Below, one piece after another: positions 27,706 to 36,898 of a stretch of 64,000 bases of DNA. A program made the position numbers and the translations under genes. The stretch is taken from NCBI RefSeq assembly GCF_036632095.1, contig NZ_JAPYKW010000003.1:1-64000 (forward strand), given 5' to 3'. The stretch comes from Chlamydia sp. 04-14. Lineage in GTDB: Bacteria; Chlamydiota; Chlamydiia; Chlamydiales; Chlamydiaceae. The notes below the pieces were generated by a model. That model had not been told where the DNA came from. It did no database searches and saw only the letters and a list, made by a program, of their open reading frames with translations. Every line of letters starts with the position of its first letter. The first letter of the stretch is position 1.

Positions 27706-28299
27706 ATGTTTAGAGGAATAGGATTACTTCAAGGAAATGTTGTTCGATTATCTCACGAAATTTTTCAAGAGGTTCTTACTCCTGGAGATACTGTTGTTGA
27801 TGCTACTTGCGGTAATGGAAAAGATTGTTTGATCTTAGCTAGACTACTAAAAGGGAAAGGAAAGCTTGTAGCCTATGATGTCCAAAGGGAAGCTTTAGAT
27901 AAGGCTTCTCTTTTGTGTTCCAGTTCTCTTTCTCCTTTAGAAAGATCTATTATAGAATTTAAAGAAATGTCTCATGAGTATATCAATGAAGCAGGTGCTA
28001 AGTTATTTCATTATAATTTAGGTTATCTTCCAAATGGTAATAAGAGTCTTACTACCCTAGAGACAACAACTCTTATCAGTGTTCAAAAAGCTCTCGATTT
28101 AGTGGCTCCTCAAGGTGTGATTACTGTCGTATGTTATCCGGGTCATGAAGAGGGAGCAAATGAGATGGTATCTGTTGAGAGACTCGCGAGTGGATTAGAT
28201 TCTAAATTGTGGGAAGTAGGATCTTTCTATATTATGAATAGAAATAAAGCTCCAAGACTCTTAATTTTTCGTTCTCTTAAGGTAGACGATAGGGAATAA
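27706..28299 (+). CDS. Class I SAM methyltransferase, rRNA methylase-like (YtqB type)
   Basis: A 197-residue Rossmann-fold methyltransferase with the SAM motif [10 protein letters not shown] at 31-40 and an acidic loop [19 protein letters not shown] is typical of the YtqB/putative rRNA methylase family. The substrate is unproven; some family members modify tRNA wobble uridine. I chose the ATG at 27706; a TTG precedes it directly. Its 3' end overlaps murB by 23 bases on the opposite strand. It corresponds to CT830. Confidence 0.83.
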   Translation: MFRGIGLLQGNVVRLSHEIFQEVLTPGDTVVDATCGNGKDCLILARLLKGKGKLVAYDVQREALDKASLLCSSSLSPLERSIIEFKEMSHEYINEAGAKLFHYNLGYLPNGNKSLTTLETTTLISVQKALDLVAPQGVITVVCYPGHEEGANEMVSVERLASGLDSKLWEVGSFYIMNRNKAPRLLIFRSLKVDDRE

Positions 28300-29167
28300 T
28301 ACGGATTTCTTCTTCTAAGCTAATTCCCTGAGATTTTAATTTATCTCGAACCATCTGGATAAGCTCCTTGACTTCGTAAGAAGTGGCTCTCCCCGTATTC
28401 ACGATAAAATTTGCATGCTTCGGAGATATTTGCGCTCCTCCTAAAGAAAGGCCTTTTAAACCTGCTTCATCTATCAGTTTACCAGCAGAATTTCCTGGAG
28501 GATTACGGAAAATACAGCCCGCAGAAGGTTGTTGGTAAGGTTGAGAGAGTAGTCTATTTTGAAGTAGATCTTTAGCTATCTGTGCAGATGAAATATCTTT
28601 TGATATACGGAAGGTTGCAGATAAGATAAATTCGTTATGATTTTGAAAACGTGATTTTCGATAACCGAATTCTAATTCTTCCTTTTGGTATGAAATGATT
28701 TCTCCATTAGAATTAATCACTTCGACACTTTCAATTACTGAGGCTGTATCTTGATTGCCAATACCAGCATTCATAAATACCGCACCGCCAACAGATCCAG
28801 GAATACCTACGGCAAATTCTAATCCCGAATATCCTGATGTAGAAAGGGTTTTACCTAGAAAAGAAAAAGACATCCCTGAATATACTTTAATAGCGGTCTC
28901 TGAGAGAAATTCCTTTCCTTGAATACTATTATATAAGACGAAACCATCAAATCCTTGATCGTCGAATAAGCAATTAGAACCTTTGCCCACAATAATGAAG
29001 GGATGGTTTTGACTATGCAAAAATTGAATAACTTGCTGCGCCTCACTTGCTGAATGAATCTCTTTAAAGTAATTCGCAGGACCTCCGATACGAAATGTAG
29101 AATACTTACTTAACCAAACACTACGACGAACTGAGAAAGGAAAATGGATGACAGTAGATTCTTTCAC
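28277..29167 (-). CDS. murB: UDP-N-acetylenolpyruvoylglucosamine reductase
   Basis: MurB makes UDP-MurNAc with FAD and NADPH, committing precursors to peptidoglycan, which chlamydiae use only as a division-septum ring. The 296 residues carry STFRIGGPA, the FAD-binding [30 protein letters not shown], and [10 protein letters not shown]. The length and missing insert suggest a type II MurB. It starts at GTG (29167). nusB lies 37 bases upstream on the same strand. It corresponds to CT831. Confidence 0.95.
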   Translation of the reverse strand: MKESTVIHFPFSVRRSVWLSKYSTFRIGGPANYFKEIHSASEAQQVIQFLHSQNHPFIIVGKGSNCLFDDQGFDGFVLYNSIQGKEFLSETAIKVYSGMSFSFLGKTLSTSGYSGLEFAVGIPGSVGGAVFMNAGIGNQDTASVIESVEVINSNGEIISYQKEELEFGYRKSRFQNHNEFILSATFRISKDISSAQIAKDLLQNRLLSQPYQQPSAGCIFRNPPGNSAGKLIDEAGLKGLSLGGAQISPKHANFIVNTGRATSYEVKELIQMVRDKLKSQGISLEEEIRIIPYRLP

Positions 29168-29204
29168 GTTTAGGATTCCAGGTAAGTTTAAGATATAGTT
29201 AGGT

Positions 29205-29699
29205 CTAACAACATACTAGTGAAGTTTCTGGATGTGTTTCCGGTATAGATAAACGAAAAATATCATTTAAAACTGCGTGAATAAAAGTACAAGCCTCAAT
29301 ATAGCTGAATTTTTTCACTAGCCTCGTGGCTTCAGCGATTAAAATAGCAGTATTTACAGGTTGACCGTAGAAATGCTCGAAAAGCATTAAACGTAAAACA
29401 TTTTTCTCCATCAAAGTCAATTTCTCAAAAGAAGTGTTTTTAACTGTTTGAGCAATTAATAAATCCAATTCAGGAGACTTTGCAAGGATTTCTTTTGAAA
29501 AACTTAAAGCTGAGAAAGCGTGTTTTTGAGTCACAGCAGTTTCAGACATTAAAAGAGGAACAAGACTTTCTTCAGATGTGGGATCTATACCTAAGGCATA
29601 AAGCATCTGCAGCACAATCTCCCGCATTTTTTGTTTGGGGAGGGGACGAGAAATCTTGACGTAAGACCCTAAGGAGCTTTCAGGGGTCAGCGTAGACAT
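29205..29699 (-). CDS. nusB: Transcription antitermination factor NusB
   Basis: NusB binds boxA of rRNA leaders with S10 and supports antitermination. The 164-residue helical protein shows the family's R-x2-LQMLYALG near residues 26-34 and NVLRLMLFE...[19 protein letters not shown] in the C-terminal half. It is somewhat longer than E. coli NusB (139) at both ends. It heads the nusB-murB pair, divergent from infC. Confidence 0.92.
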   Translation of the reverse strand: MSTLTPESSLGSYVKISRPLPKQKMREIVLQMLYALGIDPTSEESLVPLLMSETAVTQKHAFSALSFSKEILAKSPELDLLIAQTVKNTSFEKLTLMEKNVLRLMLFEHFYGQPVNTAILIAEATRLVKKFSYIEACTFIHAVLNDIFRLSIPETHPETSLVCC

Positions 29700-30111
29700 T
29701 ATGACACCAAAACAACGATGATTTATTAGTTATAAAAATACACTTTCAGTTTGCCAAATTAAGAACTTAGTATAGAAAGATGCGAAGTGAGAAAGCACTA
29801 AGGTTATATTTTAGAAAGTTTTAAATGCAACAAAAAATCATGGCTTCAGATTTGCCCCTAGAGCAGTTTTTATTAAAAACATTGTAAAGATAAGTTTTGA
29901 AAAAATTAAATTTTTCTAAATAAAGAGATAAAAAGTTGATGGACAAAGCACCAGGCAATGGGATTTCAATTGCTTTTCTTTTGAGGATGCTCTAAGATCT
30001 TAGCTTTCTTGTCTAGATAAGGGGAAGATTATTTCTATAGATTTTTCCCGTGGCAAGGTACTGGCCTCTGATCATTTAAAGAATCGTGTTAACGAGTAAT
30101 CGGGATAGAGT
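29700..30111. other. 412-base divergent region nusB / infC
   Basis: The region is A/T-rich and must hold the nusB promoter and the infC-rpmI-rplT leader. A 20-codon frame (29824-29886) and several weak stems are visible near 29990-30060. In many bacteria the IF3-L35-L20 leader binds L20 and represses its own operon, but I could not recognise a conserved L20 leader fold. No confident promoter was found. Confidence 0.45.
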
Positions 30112-30672
30112 GTGGCATTAAATTTAAAAATTAATAGACAGATACGAGCTCCTAAGGTCCGTCTTATAGGTTCTTCTGGTGAACAATTAGGCATACTGAA
30201 TACCAAAGATGCCCTAGATTTGGCTAGAGAAGCTGATTTAGATCTTGTGGAAGTTGCTTCAAATAGCGAGCCACCCGTATGTAAAATCATGGATTACGGC
30301 AAGTATCGCTATGATCTAACAAAGAAAGAGAAAGATTCTAAGAAAGCTCAACATCAAGTGCGTATTAAAGAAGTCAAGTTAAAGCCAAATATTGACGAGA
30401 ATGACTTTTCTACAAAGCTAAAGCAAGCAAGAGCTTTTATTGAAAAAGGAAATAAAGTAAAAATTACATGTATGTTCCGAGGTCGTGAACTTGCTTACCC
30501 AGAACATGGGCACAAAGTTGTGCAAAAGATGAGTCAAGGTCTCGAAGACGTAGGATTCATAGAATCTGAGCCAAAATTAAATGGCCGTTCCTTAATTTGC
30601 GTAATGGCTCCAGGAACGGTAAAAACTAAGAAAAAGCAGGACAAAATCAATGCCCAAGATGAAAAGCAATAA
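30112..30672 (+). CDS. infC: Translation initiation factor IF-3
   Basis: IF-3 keeps 30S subunits free and checks start codons. The 186 residues comprise the N domain ([31 protein letters not shown], about 1-75), a Lys-rich linker and the C domain ([17 protein letters not shown]). It starts at GTG, preceded by an in-frame TAG at 30106 and GGGA at 30102-30105, so little else is possible. The last 23 bases overlap rpmI in another frame. Confidence 0.95.
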   Translation: MALNLKINRQIRAPKVRLIGSSGEQLGILNTKDALDLAREADLDLVEVASNSEPPVCKIMDYGKYRYDLTKKEKDSKKAQHQVRIKEVKLKPNIDENDFSTKLKQARAFIEKGNKVKITCMFRGRELAYPEHGHKVVQKMSQGLEDVGFIESEPKLNGRSLICVMAPGTVKTKKKQDKINAQDEKQ

Positions 30673-30844
30673 GTCCGTTGCGGCGCGTTTTAAGTTGACA
30701 GGTTCTGGTCAGTTAAAAAGAACTCGCCCAGGGAAGAGGCATAAGTTATCAAAAAAATCTTCGCAAGAAAAACGCAACCTATCTAAGCAACCTCTAGTAG
30801 ATAAGGGTCAGGTAGGAATGTATAAGCGAATGATGCTTGTTTAA
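30650..30844 (+). CDS. rpmI: 50S ribosomal protein L35
   Basis: A basic 64-residue protein with the L35 pattern [15 protein letters not shown]...[10 protein letters not shown]. It starts inside the end of infC, so its translation is probably coupled to infC. Confidence 0.96.
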   Translation: MPKMKSNKSVAARFKLTGSGQLKRTRPGKRHKLSKKSSQEKRNLSKQPLVDKGQVGMYKRMMLV

Positions 30845-30862
30845 GGATAAAAGGATTTTATT

Positions 30863-31228
30863 ATGGTGAGAGCAACAGGTTCAGTAGCTTCCAGACGCCG
30901 TCGTAAGCGCATATTGAAACAGGCTAAAGGTTTTTGGGGAGATAGAAAAGGCCACTTTCGTCAAAGCCGATCCTCTGTAATGAGAGCTATGGCATTTAAT
31001 TACATGCATAGAAAAGATCGTAAAGGCGATTTCCGTAGTCTTTGGATAGCTCGTCTCAACGTGGCCTCTAGAATAAATGGTCTATCCTACAGTCGTTTAA
31101 TTAACGGATTAAAATGTGCTGGGATCGATTTAAATAGGAAAATGCTATCCGAAATGGCTATTCATAATCCAATGGGTTTTGCAGAGGTAGCCAATCAAGC
31201 AAAAAAAGCTTTAGAGGCAACTGTTTAG
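30863..31228 (+). CDS. rplT: 50S ribosomal protein L20
   Basis: A very basic 121-residue protein with RRRRKRILKQAKGFWG and ARLNVASRINGLSYS, both typical of L20, an early assembly protein of the large subunit that often represses its own operon. It lies 18 bases after rpmI with AAAGGA upstream. Confidence 0.97.
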   Translation: MVRATGSVASRRRRKRILKQAKGFWGDRKGHFRQSRSSVMRAMAFNYMHRKDRKGDFRSLWIARLNVASRINGLSYSRLINGLKCAGIDLNRKMLSEMAIHNPMGFAEVANQAKKALEATV

Positions 31229-31240
31229 GAAACCAATCTC

Positions 31241-32266
31241 ATGACGATTCAAGAGGAGCTTGAGGCTACAAAGCAACAATTTTGTACTGAATTAAATCAA
31301 GTTAACTCTTCAAAAGATCTTTTCGACCTAAAGGTTCGCTATTTGGGAAAGAAAGGTCTTTTTCGTTCTTTTGCAGATAAATTAAGGGAGTGTCCTCCGG
31401 ACCAAAAGGCTCTAGTGGGTGCTTCCATAAATGACTGCAAAACTTATATTGAGGATTTAATCCGAGATAAAAGTAACTCTATTCTTCTAGAAGAAGAATC
31501 CGCAGAATTTCTTAAAGAAAAAATTGATGTTACACTACCGGGAGAACCATGCTGTCCTGGAGGCAAGCACATTGTTAAAAAAGTTTTAGACGATGTTGTG
31601 GATATCTTTGTTCATTTAGGATTTTGTGTTCGGGAGGCTCCGAATATTGAAAGTGAAGAAAACAACTTTTCTTTACTGAATTTTGAAGAGGATCATCCTG
31701 CTAGACAAATGCACGATACTTTTTATCTAGATACTAAAACAGTATTACGCACACATACGTCCAATGTTCAAGTCAGAGAACTTAGTAAAGGGCAACCTCC
31801 TATTAAGGTTGTGGCTCCTGGCCTGTGTTTTCGTAATGAAGATATTTCGGCACGTTCGCACGTTATTTTTCATCAGGTAGAGGCTTTCTATGTTGATCAT
31901 AGTGTAGCACTTTCTGACTTGACAGAGATGTTGACCGAGTTTTACCATACGTTTTTTGAAAGGAAAATAGAGTTGCGTTTACGCCACAGCTACTTTCCTT
32001 TTGTTGAGCCGGGAATAGAAGTTGATGTTTCTTGCGAATGTCAAGGGGTAGGATGTTCCCTATGTAAACATACTGGTTGGCTGGAAGTGGCAGGAGCTGG
32101 TATGATACATCCTCAAGTTTTGCGCAACAGCGGTGTTGATCCTGAAATCTATACAGGGTATGCTGTTGGCATGGGTATCGAAAGATTGGCCATGTTAAAA
32201 CATGGAATTTCTGATATCCGTCTTTTCTGTGAAAACGACCTAAGGTTTTTACAGCAATTTTCTTAA
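31241..32266 (+). CDS. pheS: Phenylalanyl-tRNA synthetase alpha subunit
   Basis: The catalytic class II synthetase subunit, 341 residues: an N-terminal coiled coil (to about 90), motif 1 region, motif 2 (GLCFRNEDIS...HQVEAFYVD) and motif 3 (GMGIERLAMLKHGI). WLEVAGAGMIHP is also diagnostic. pheT is not adjacent, as in other chlamydiae. Its TAA (32264-32266) abuts the first base of a tRNA-Ser gene. It corresponds to CT836. Confidence 0.96.
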   Translation: MTIQEELEATKQQFCTELNQVNSSKDLFDLKVRYLGKKGLFRSFADKLRECPPDQKALVGASINDCKTYIEDLIRDKSNSILLEEESAEFLKEKIDVTLPGEPCCPGGKHIVKKVLDDVVDIFVHLGFCVREAPNIESEENNFSLLNFEEDHPARQMHDTFYLDTKTVLRTHTSNVQVRELSKGQPPIKVVAPGLCFRNEDISARSHVIFHQVEAFYVDHSVALSDLTEMLTEFYHTFFERKIELRLRHSYFPFVEPGIEVDVSCECQGVGCSLCKHTGWLEVAGAGMIHPQVLRNSGVDPEIYTGYAVGMGIERLAMLKHGISDIRLFCENDLRFLQQFS

Positions 32267-32351
32267 GGAAGAATGGCAGAGCGGTTTAATGCACCTGTCT
32301 TGAAAACAGGAGACCTGAAAGGGTCCGGGGGTTCGAATCCCTCTTCTTCCG
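32267..32351 (+). tRNA. tRNA-Ser (TGA)
   Basis: An 85-base cloverleaf with a long variable arm: acceptor GGAAGAA pairs with TTCTTCC; stem CCTGT/ACAGG encloses CTTGAAA (anticodon TGA); the T arm holds GGTTCGAATCC; discriminator G at 32351; CCA is not encoded. It begins directly after the pheS stop codon, so it is probably processed from the same transcript. A T-rich stretch (GTTTCTTTTT) follows. Confidence 0.96.
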
Positions 32352-32583
32352 TTTCTTTTTAGATACCAATCTTTTAGCTTATTCTAGCTTCTCTTTTCTA
32401 GTTTTCTTCTCATTTTTATTTATTTATTTTTTTATTTGTTTTTAATTTCTTTAGTTCAGCGTTTTATTAATTATAGTTTTATTTGTCTTCTAAAATTAAT
32501 TGATAGTTAAATTATTTTTATAATAAACTAATAAAACGATTGTCGAATAATAATCTAATTTTTTGATTCCTTTACGGGGAAGT
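32352..32583. other. A/T-rich, T-skewed spacer after tRNA-Ser
   Basis: The region is strikingly A/T-rich with imperfect ATTT repeats at about 32407-32450, T-rich on the plus strand. It may serve as terminator, promoter or both. No clear -35/-10 pair was identified. Confidence 0.5.
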
Positions 32584-34617
32584 ATGAGAAGATCTTGTTA
32601 TAATTTTGAAAAAGCATTGGAGCATTTAGAGAAATTAAAAAAGATTTCTTATAGTTCTCCATCATCTTTCATAGAGAACGCTAAACTTGATGACATGTTT
32701 TCTGTCGATCATCATGTCGATGAAATGAAGCAAGCGTTGAAGAATATAGAAGATTATCTCAAGAAAGCAGGTGCTTTACCGAAGAGTGAGGCAAATAAGG
32801 CATTGCAGGAGTCTAATTTCCTTATTGCTGGTGTCCAGAATGTATTTTCGTTTTTAGAAAGTCGTGAGAGAGAACTGTACCAGAGCTTAGTTCATGACTA
32901 TTCTGAGTTAAGTAAGGTCTATAGTAAGACACAAGCAAATCTTAGCCGAAAAATCATCAAGGAAGAACAGGAAGAAGATGAGGATTTGGTAGAACGAGAA
33001 TTAGAAGAAATGCATCAAGAAGAGCGTTTCTTAAATAACCTGGTAGAGGTTAAGCGAGATCGTTCTTACGAACTTTTCTACATGTCTGACGAAGAAAATA
33101 AGCGTTTCTATACTGATACGCTTACTCAGATTATTTGTAAGCAAGGAAAAATCCATGAAACAGCTCATGAGGGCGATCCCTTAACGAAAACGCTTTTATG
33201 GAATAGTGAAGAACTCCACAATTTAGCTTCCTCATTAGTATTTACTAATGATATGCCTATACGGCTATTTTATCAAAAGGCTCTGAGTGATTTAGAAACA
33301 GAGTCTACGGAAAAGATTCATAATGCTGTTATGGGGTTGTTCTTTTCTAGATACGAGGCCACTGTAGTTTCTAATAACCCTAAAAAAGATAATCTCCATT
33401 ATTTCAATGATTTTCTCTATTTCCTCAGGGATGCCTGGAAGGCTTTGAGTAATAATACTCACGATCAGATGCATTATCGACATTCTCATACGTTAATGTC
33501 TGCCTTAAGTAGTGGAATCTTTGAAGGTAAACTCGTATTTATAGAGGCTGCTCGGTACTTATATTTTCATATACATACGAAATTGCAATTAGAAGGGGAT
33601 AAGAAACCTCTGTCTTCAGGACAATATGTTTCTGAGGTATATGAGGAGTTATATCGATTGCTTTCTAAGTATCCAAATGGGCCGTTATTTAAAGCTATAG
33701 ACAGAATGCTCGATCCGAGTTCCTCAGTGTTTGATCCTATCATTTTAGGTATGTTTCCTGGAATAGAAGGAACTTTGAAATTAGGAGATAAATCTATAAC
33801 AGTTATACGATCTCCAAGCCCTATAACACAAAGCTCCATACTGTACGCTAATTGTAATGAGGAATTTATAGGATTTCTTAATGCTAAAGCAGATTTAGGA
33901 GAGACTACCTTCATTTTAAACATACAGAATCGTTTATCTAGAAAAGATCGTGCGAGAAGTCGTGTGATAGAAGAGAGCTTAGATAGAATCGATAGAGCAT
34001 TCATATTTTCATTTCCAGAACCCGAGGATCTTCTGAAAAGCATAGAAAGATTACACGGAGAGCAAGAAACATTTTTTGGATTCTTTTCCGTATTGAAAGA
34101 AGAATTTAATAAATCGGGCTCCTTATCTCTTTTTTCTATTCCTAATATATCTAAAGGGCAAATTCATGAATTTCTAGACAACAGTTTATCTGTTTTAAAA
34201 GATACCTTTTTCTCTAAGAAAAAGATCTTATTTAAAAATGATAAGCTATTACTTCTGCATATTATTTCCTATCTACTTGTCTTTAAGCTTATAGAAATTA
34301 TAGATCCAAATAATCTCATAGTTATGTCTAAAGATGGTTTGGATTATGCATCGATATTCATTTCAGGATTTACTTCCTTTGCCGGAGAAGAATCATGGGA
34401 TGAGCATAGACTAAAATTACTCATGGTAAAAGTTCTTGCACCTACTTTAGTAGCTAGAGACCGTTTGATATTTGTAAATCACATAGAACTAATGAGTAAG
34501 TTTCTCAATTGTTTGAGAAAAAATAAACAGAACTTGTCTAATCTCAAACCCTTGTTTAGTTATGATTTAGAGAAATGGGATTTCTCAGATTATCTCAACG
34601 AAATTACTGAAGCTTAG
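32584..34617 (+). CDS. Large chlamydial protein of unknown function (CT837 type)
   Basis: A soluble-looking 677-residue protein with no signal peptide or membrane segment. The first 200 residues are rich in charged helices with heptad character (EEQEEDEDLVERELEEM), then a mixed alpha/beta region with no motif I recognise. By position it is the CT837 homologue. The ATG at 32584 has GGGGA only 3 bases upstream, a short spacing; a TTG at 32563 in frame is possible and would add 7 residues. It converges with the next gene, overlapping by 14 bases. Confidence 0.75.
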   Translation: MRRSCYNFEKALEHLEKLKKISYSSPSSFIENAKLDDMFSVDHHVDEMKQALKNIEDYLKKAGALPKSEANKALQESNFLIAGVQNVFSFLESRERELYQSLVHDYSELSKVYSKTQANLSRKIIKEEQEEDEDLVERELEEMHQEERFLNNLVEVKRDRSYELFYMSDEENKRFYTDTLTQIICKQGKIHETAHEGDPLTKTLLWNSEELHNLASSLVFTNDMPIRLFYQKALSDLETESTEKIHNAVMGLFFSRYEATVVSNNPKKDNLHYFNDFLYFLRDAWKALSNNTHDQMHYRHSHTLMSALSSGIFEGKLVFIEAARYLYFHIHTKLQLEGDKKPLSSGQYVSEVYEELYRLLSKYPNGPLFKAIDRMLDPSSSVFDPIILGMFPGIEGTLKLGDKSITVIRSPSPITQSSILYANCNEEFIGFLNAKADLGETTFILNIQNRLSRKDRARSRVIEESLDRIDRAFIFSFPEPEDLLKSIERLHGEQETFFGFFSVLKEEFNKSGSLSLFSIPNISKGQIHEFLDNSLSVLKDTFFSKKKILFKNDKLLLLHIISYLLVFKLIEIIDPNNLIVMSKDGLDYASIFISGFTSFAGEESWDEHRLKLLMVKVLAPTLVARDRLIFVNHIELMSKFLNCLRKNKQNLSNLKPLFSYDLEKWDFSDYLNEITEA

Positions 34618-35707
34618 CATAAGCATAATTCGTAAATATCGCTAAGGCGAATAGAGGGAATAACATTACAGGTAATATCGGTAAAACACTGCTGTTAGAT
34701 AATACCATCCCCGCTTTTAAAAAGACGAAAAAGGTGTTTATCGTGCCTAGGGGAACAAGATAGGCAAGAGTTACTGTAGATACACGACTGAACCTTAGAC
34801 AGAGATAAGCTGAGATAATCATCGCTGATATGCAAGCTAAAGGTGAAATCAGCATATAGTAAAATGTAGATAATAAAGATAAAATGCGCTGAGGGATAGT
34901 TGTTGATAGTCCTAATCCTGTGGCATTCCAAGGAATGGCTCTGAAAGATTCTGAAAGACGATTTTTACCTCCAGCTGTGAAAATCTTAGAAAAAGGATTA
35001 TCATAGAACCCAAATTCAATCTCAGGAAATTCTTTCATATCTGAAAACTCACTGAGCTCCATACTACCAGATTCCGTTTCTGAAAAACGTATAACATCAA
35101 GACCAATAGGAAGAGATGGCGTTGTAAACGCTAGTTTTTCCATTGTGTAAATTGTCTTTGGATTTTTAATCCAAAATACTTTGTTAAGAGTTAAAGCTTT
35201 TTGTTCAATAGAAGAATATAGTAAGACTGTTTGATCTTTGAGATAGAGAGCAGGAACTTTATCTTGTGCCTTATCTAGTGTTCCACGATCCATATGTTCT
35301 TTGGTTGTAGATATTTTCTCACATATAGGATGCAACCATTGAAAATTTGCATATAGAAGTAAGGTGATAATGAAGCTCGAACGAATTAAAGGAGCTGTTA
35401 AAGATTTCAATGAGAGTCCTGATGCCTGAAGGAGAAGGACTTCCCGTTTGTTTTGCATTGAAAATAATGTAATCGTCGTGGCTACAGCAACCAGTTGAGG
35501 AATTAGAAATTCTGCTTTAAGAGCTATTTGAGATAGATAATATAGAATAGAAAGCTTTAAAGAGGCGCCTGAAGCTAATGAGGTTGTATTTCCTTTGATA
35601 GCATGTAGAGAATGATGAATTGAGGCATAAAAAACAAAGGCAAGTACTATTAAAGATAGTAGAGATAGCCAAAATTTAGTTAATACATAACGTTTCCAAA
35701 TATACAT
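34604..35707 (-). CDS. lptG: LptF/LptG-family permease (downstream of pair)
   Basis: A YjgP/YjgQ-family protein, 367 residues. Three hydrophobic segments in the first 115 residues (WLSLLSLIVLAFVFYASI and two more), a central periplasmic region of about 150 residues with a beta-jellyroll character, then three C-terminal segments. LptF and LptG form the membrane part of the LptB2FGC exporter that extracts LPS from the inner membrane. Which of the two adjacent genes is LptF and which LptG is assigned by order only. It lies 3 bases after the upstream paralogue. It corresponds to CT838. Confidence 0.82.
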   Translation of the reverse strand: MYIWKRYVLTKFWLSLLSLIVLAFVFYASIHHSLHAIKGNTTSLASGASLKLSILYYLSQIALKAEFLIPQLVAVATTITLFSMQNKREVLLLQASGLSLKSLTAPLIRSSFIITLLLYANFQWLHPICEKISTTKEHMDRGTLDKAQDKVPALYLKDQTVLLYSSIEQKALTLNKVFWIKNPKTIYTMEKLAFTTPSLPIGLDVIRFSETESGSMELSEFSDMKEFPEIEFGFYDNPFSKIFTAGGKNRLSESFRAIPWNATGLGLSTTIPQRILSLLSTFYYMLISPLACISAMIISAYLCLRFSRVSTVTLAYLVPLGTINTFFVFLKAGMVLSNSSVLPILPVMLFPLFALAIFTNYAYAKLQ

Positions 35708-35710
35708 AGT

Positions 35711-36784
35711 CTAAGCATAGCCTCTGCTTTCTCGATACGCACGGATAGCAAAAACCACCCAAGAAATTACCTGCGGAATAATGAACAACATAAGCGCAGG
35801 AAATAGTGTAGTGGTATTTTTGCCAACTATTAATAAAATCAAATCCATCACAGGAAAAATACAATAAAGAGCTATAGATTTACGAAATCTTGGTTTATAA
35901 GTCCCTAAGACCATTCCCGAATACGTTAATGTGATACAAAGCAAACCTATGCCGATTCTTCTCAAGGTTTCCGGTAAGTGTGCATGACTGAATGATTGTT
36001 TAACAAGCTGCTTCCAAGGTAAATAATCTGTTCGCGTTTTCATGTAAGACTTCCCCGCGAATAATGTTGAAGTGATTTTAGGAATCAACATCTCATCCAA
36101 AGTTTCTATGTAGTATTCCTTGGAATTTGAAGAATGTTGGTCTGTTAGTGTGGAAGGAAGCTTTGAAATCATAACAACATCCCTGGCCTGTACAGTATCA
36201 TTTGCCACATCAGGAATGATAGTTTTGATAATTCCTACATTCGCAATTTCCTTATCTCTTTTTAAAGCAATGATCACATTATCAAATTTACTTTTTGCAC
36301 AATGGTCAACGGTAATGAAAATACGATTGTTTTCTTTTTTTTGTAGCGTCTGAAGTAGAAGTGTGGGTGAAGTCATTGCCATATTAGCAATTTCTTTACA
36401 GGTTTGAAATCGACAAATAGAAGCGAGTTCAGAACATGTATAAAAGTTTATACAACAGATAGCGCAGGAAACCATGAGGACAGGGAAGGTAATAATTCCT
36501 TGAGAAGCTCCAGATGCTTTAAGGAAAGTGATTTGGTTGTTATCAGAAAGACCTCGAAAAAGCGCAAAAGCTGAAATAAAACAAGAAATAGGAAGAATGA
36601 AAGGCAATAAGTAGGGAATCTGATAAGCTGTTAGTCGCAAAACTGTTGGATAGGGAACGTCTTTTGCTATATAACTGACGATTTCTTGAAGAGAACTAAT
36701 AATAGAAATACAGATAAGACTAAGCGTACAAAAAGTAACGGTTTTTAAATAACGGAAAATTAAGACTTTCCATAAAATAGGCAT
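35711..36784 (-). CDS. lptF: LptF/LptG-family permease (upstream of pair)
   Basis: The second YjgP/YjgQ permease, 357 residues with the same 3 + periplasmic + 3 hydrophobic layout (ILIFRYLKTVTFCTLSLICISI; LLPFILPISCFISAFALF near the start). It leads a two-gene operon with its paralogue 3 bases downstream, which fits a heterodimer made in equal amounts. The LptF label is by order. It is divergent from tilS. It corresponds to CT839. Confidence 0.82.
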   Translation of the reverse strand: MPILWKVLIFRYLKTVTFCTLSLICISIISSLQEIVSYIAKDVPYPTVLRLTAYQIPYLLPFILPISCFISAFALFRGLSDNNQITFLKASGASQGIITFPVLMVSCAICCINFYTCSELASICRFQTCKEIANMAMTSPTLLLQTLQKKENNRIFITVDHCAKSKFDNVIIALKRDKEIANVGIIKTIIPDVANDTVQARDVVMISKLPSTLTDQHSSNSKEYYIETLDEMLIPKITSTLFAGKSYMKTRTDYLPWKQLVKQSFSHAHLPETLRRIGIGLLCITLTYSGMVLGTYKPRFRKSIALYCIFPVMDLILLIVGKNTTTLFPALMLFIIPQVISWVVFAIRAYRESRGYA

Positions 36785-36898
36785 AGTATACCTGATATCA
36801 GGAGTTCTTCAAGTTTAAGGATAATATGACAGCATTTCTTCAAGTCAATAGGCCTTAACTTATTTGTAATGAAATTTACACGGACATGTATTTAGATT

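Noticed and set aside
29824..29886. 20-codon frame in the infC leader
   Set aside because: Could be a leader peptide, but it has no clear ribosome site or amino-acid bias to support that.
33567..34043. 158-codon minus-strand frame inside the CT837-type gene
   Set aside because: Antisense to a longer conserved frame, with no ribosome site or recognisable motif.
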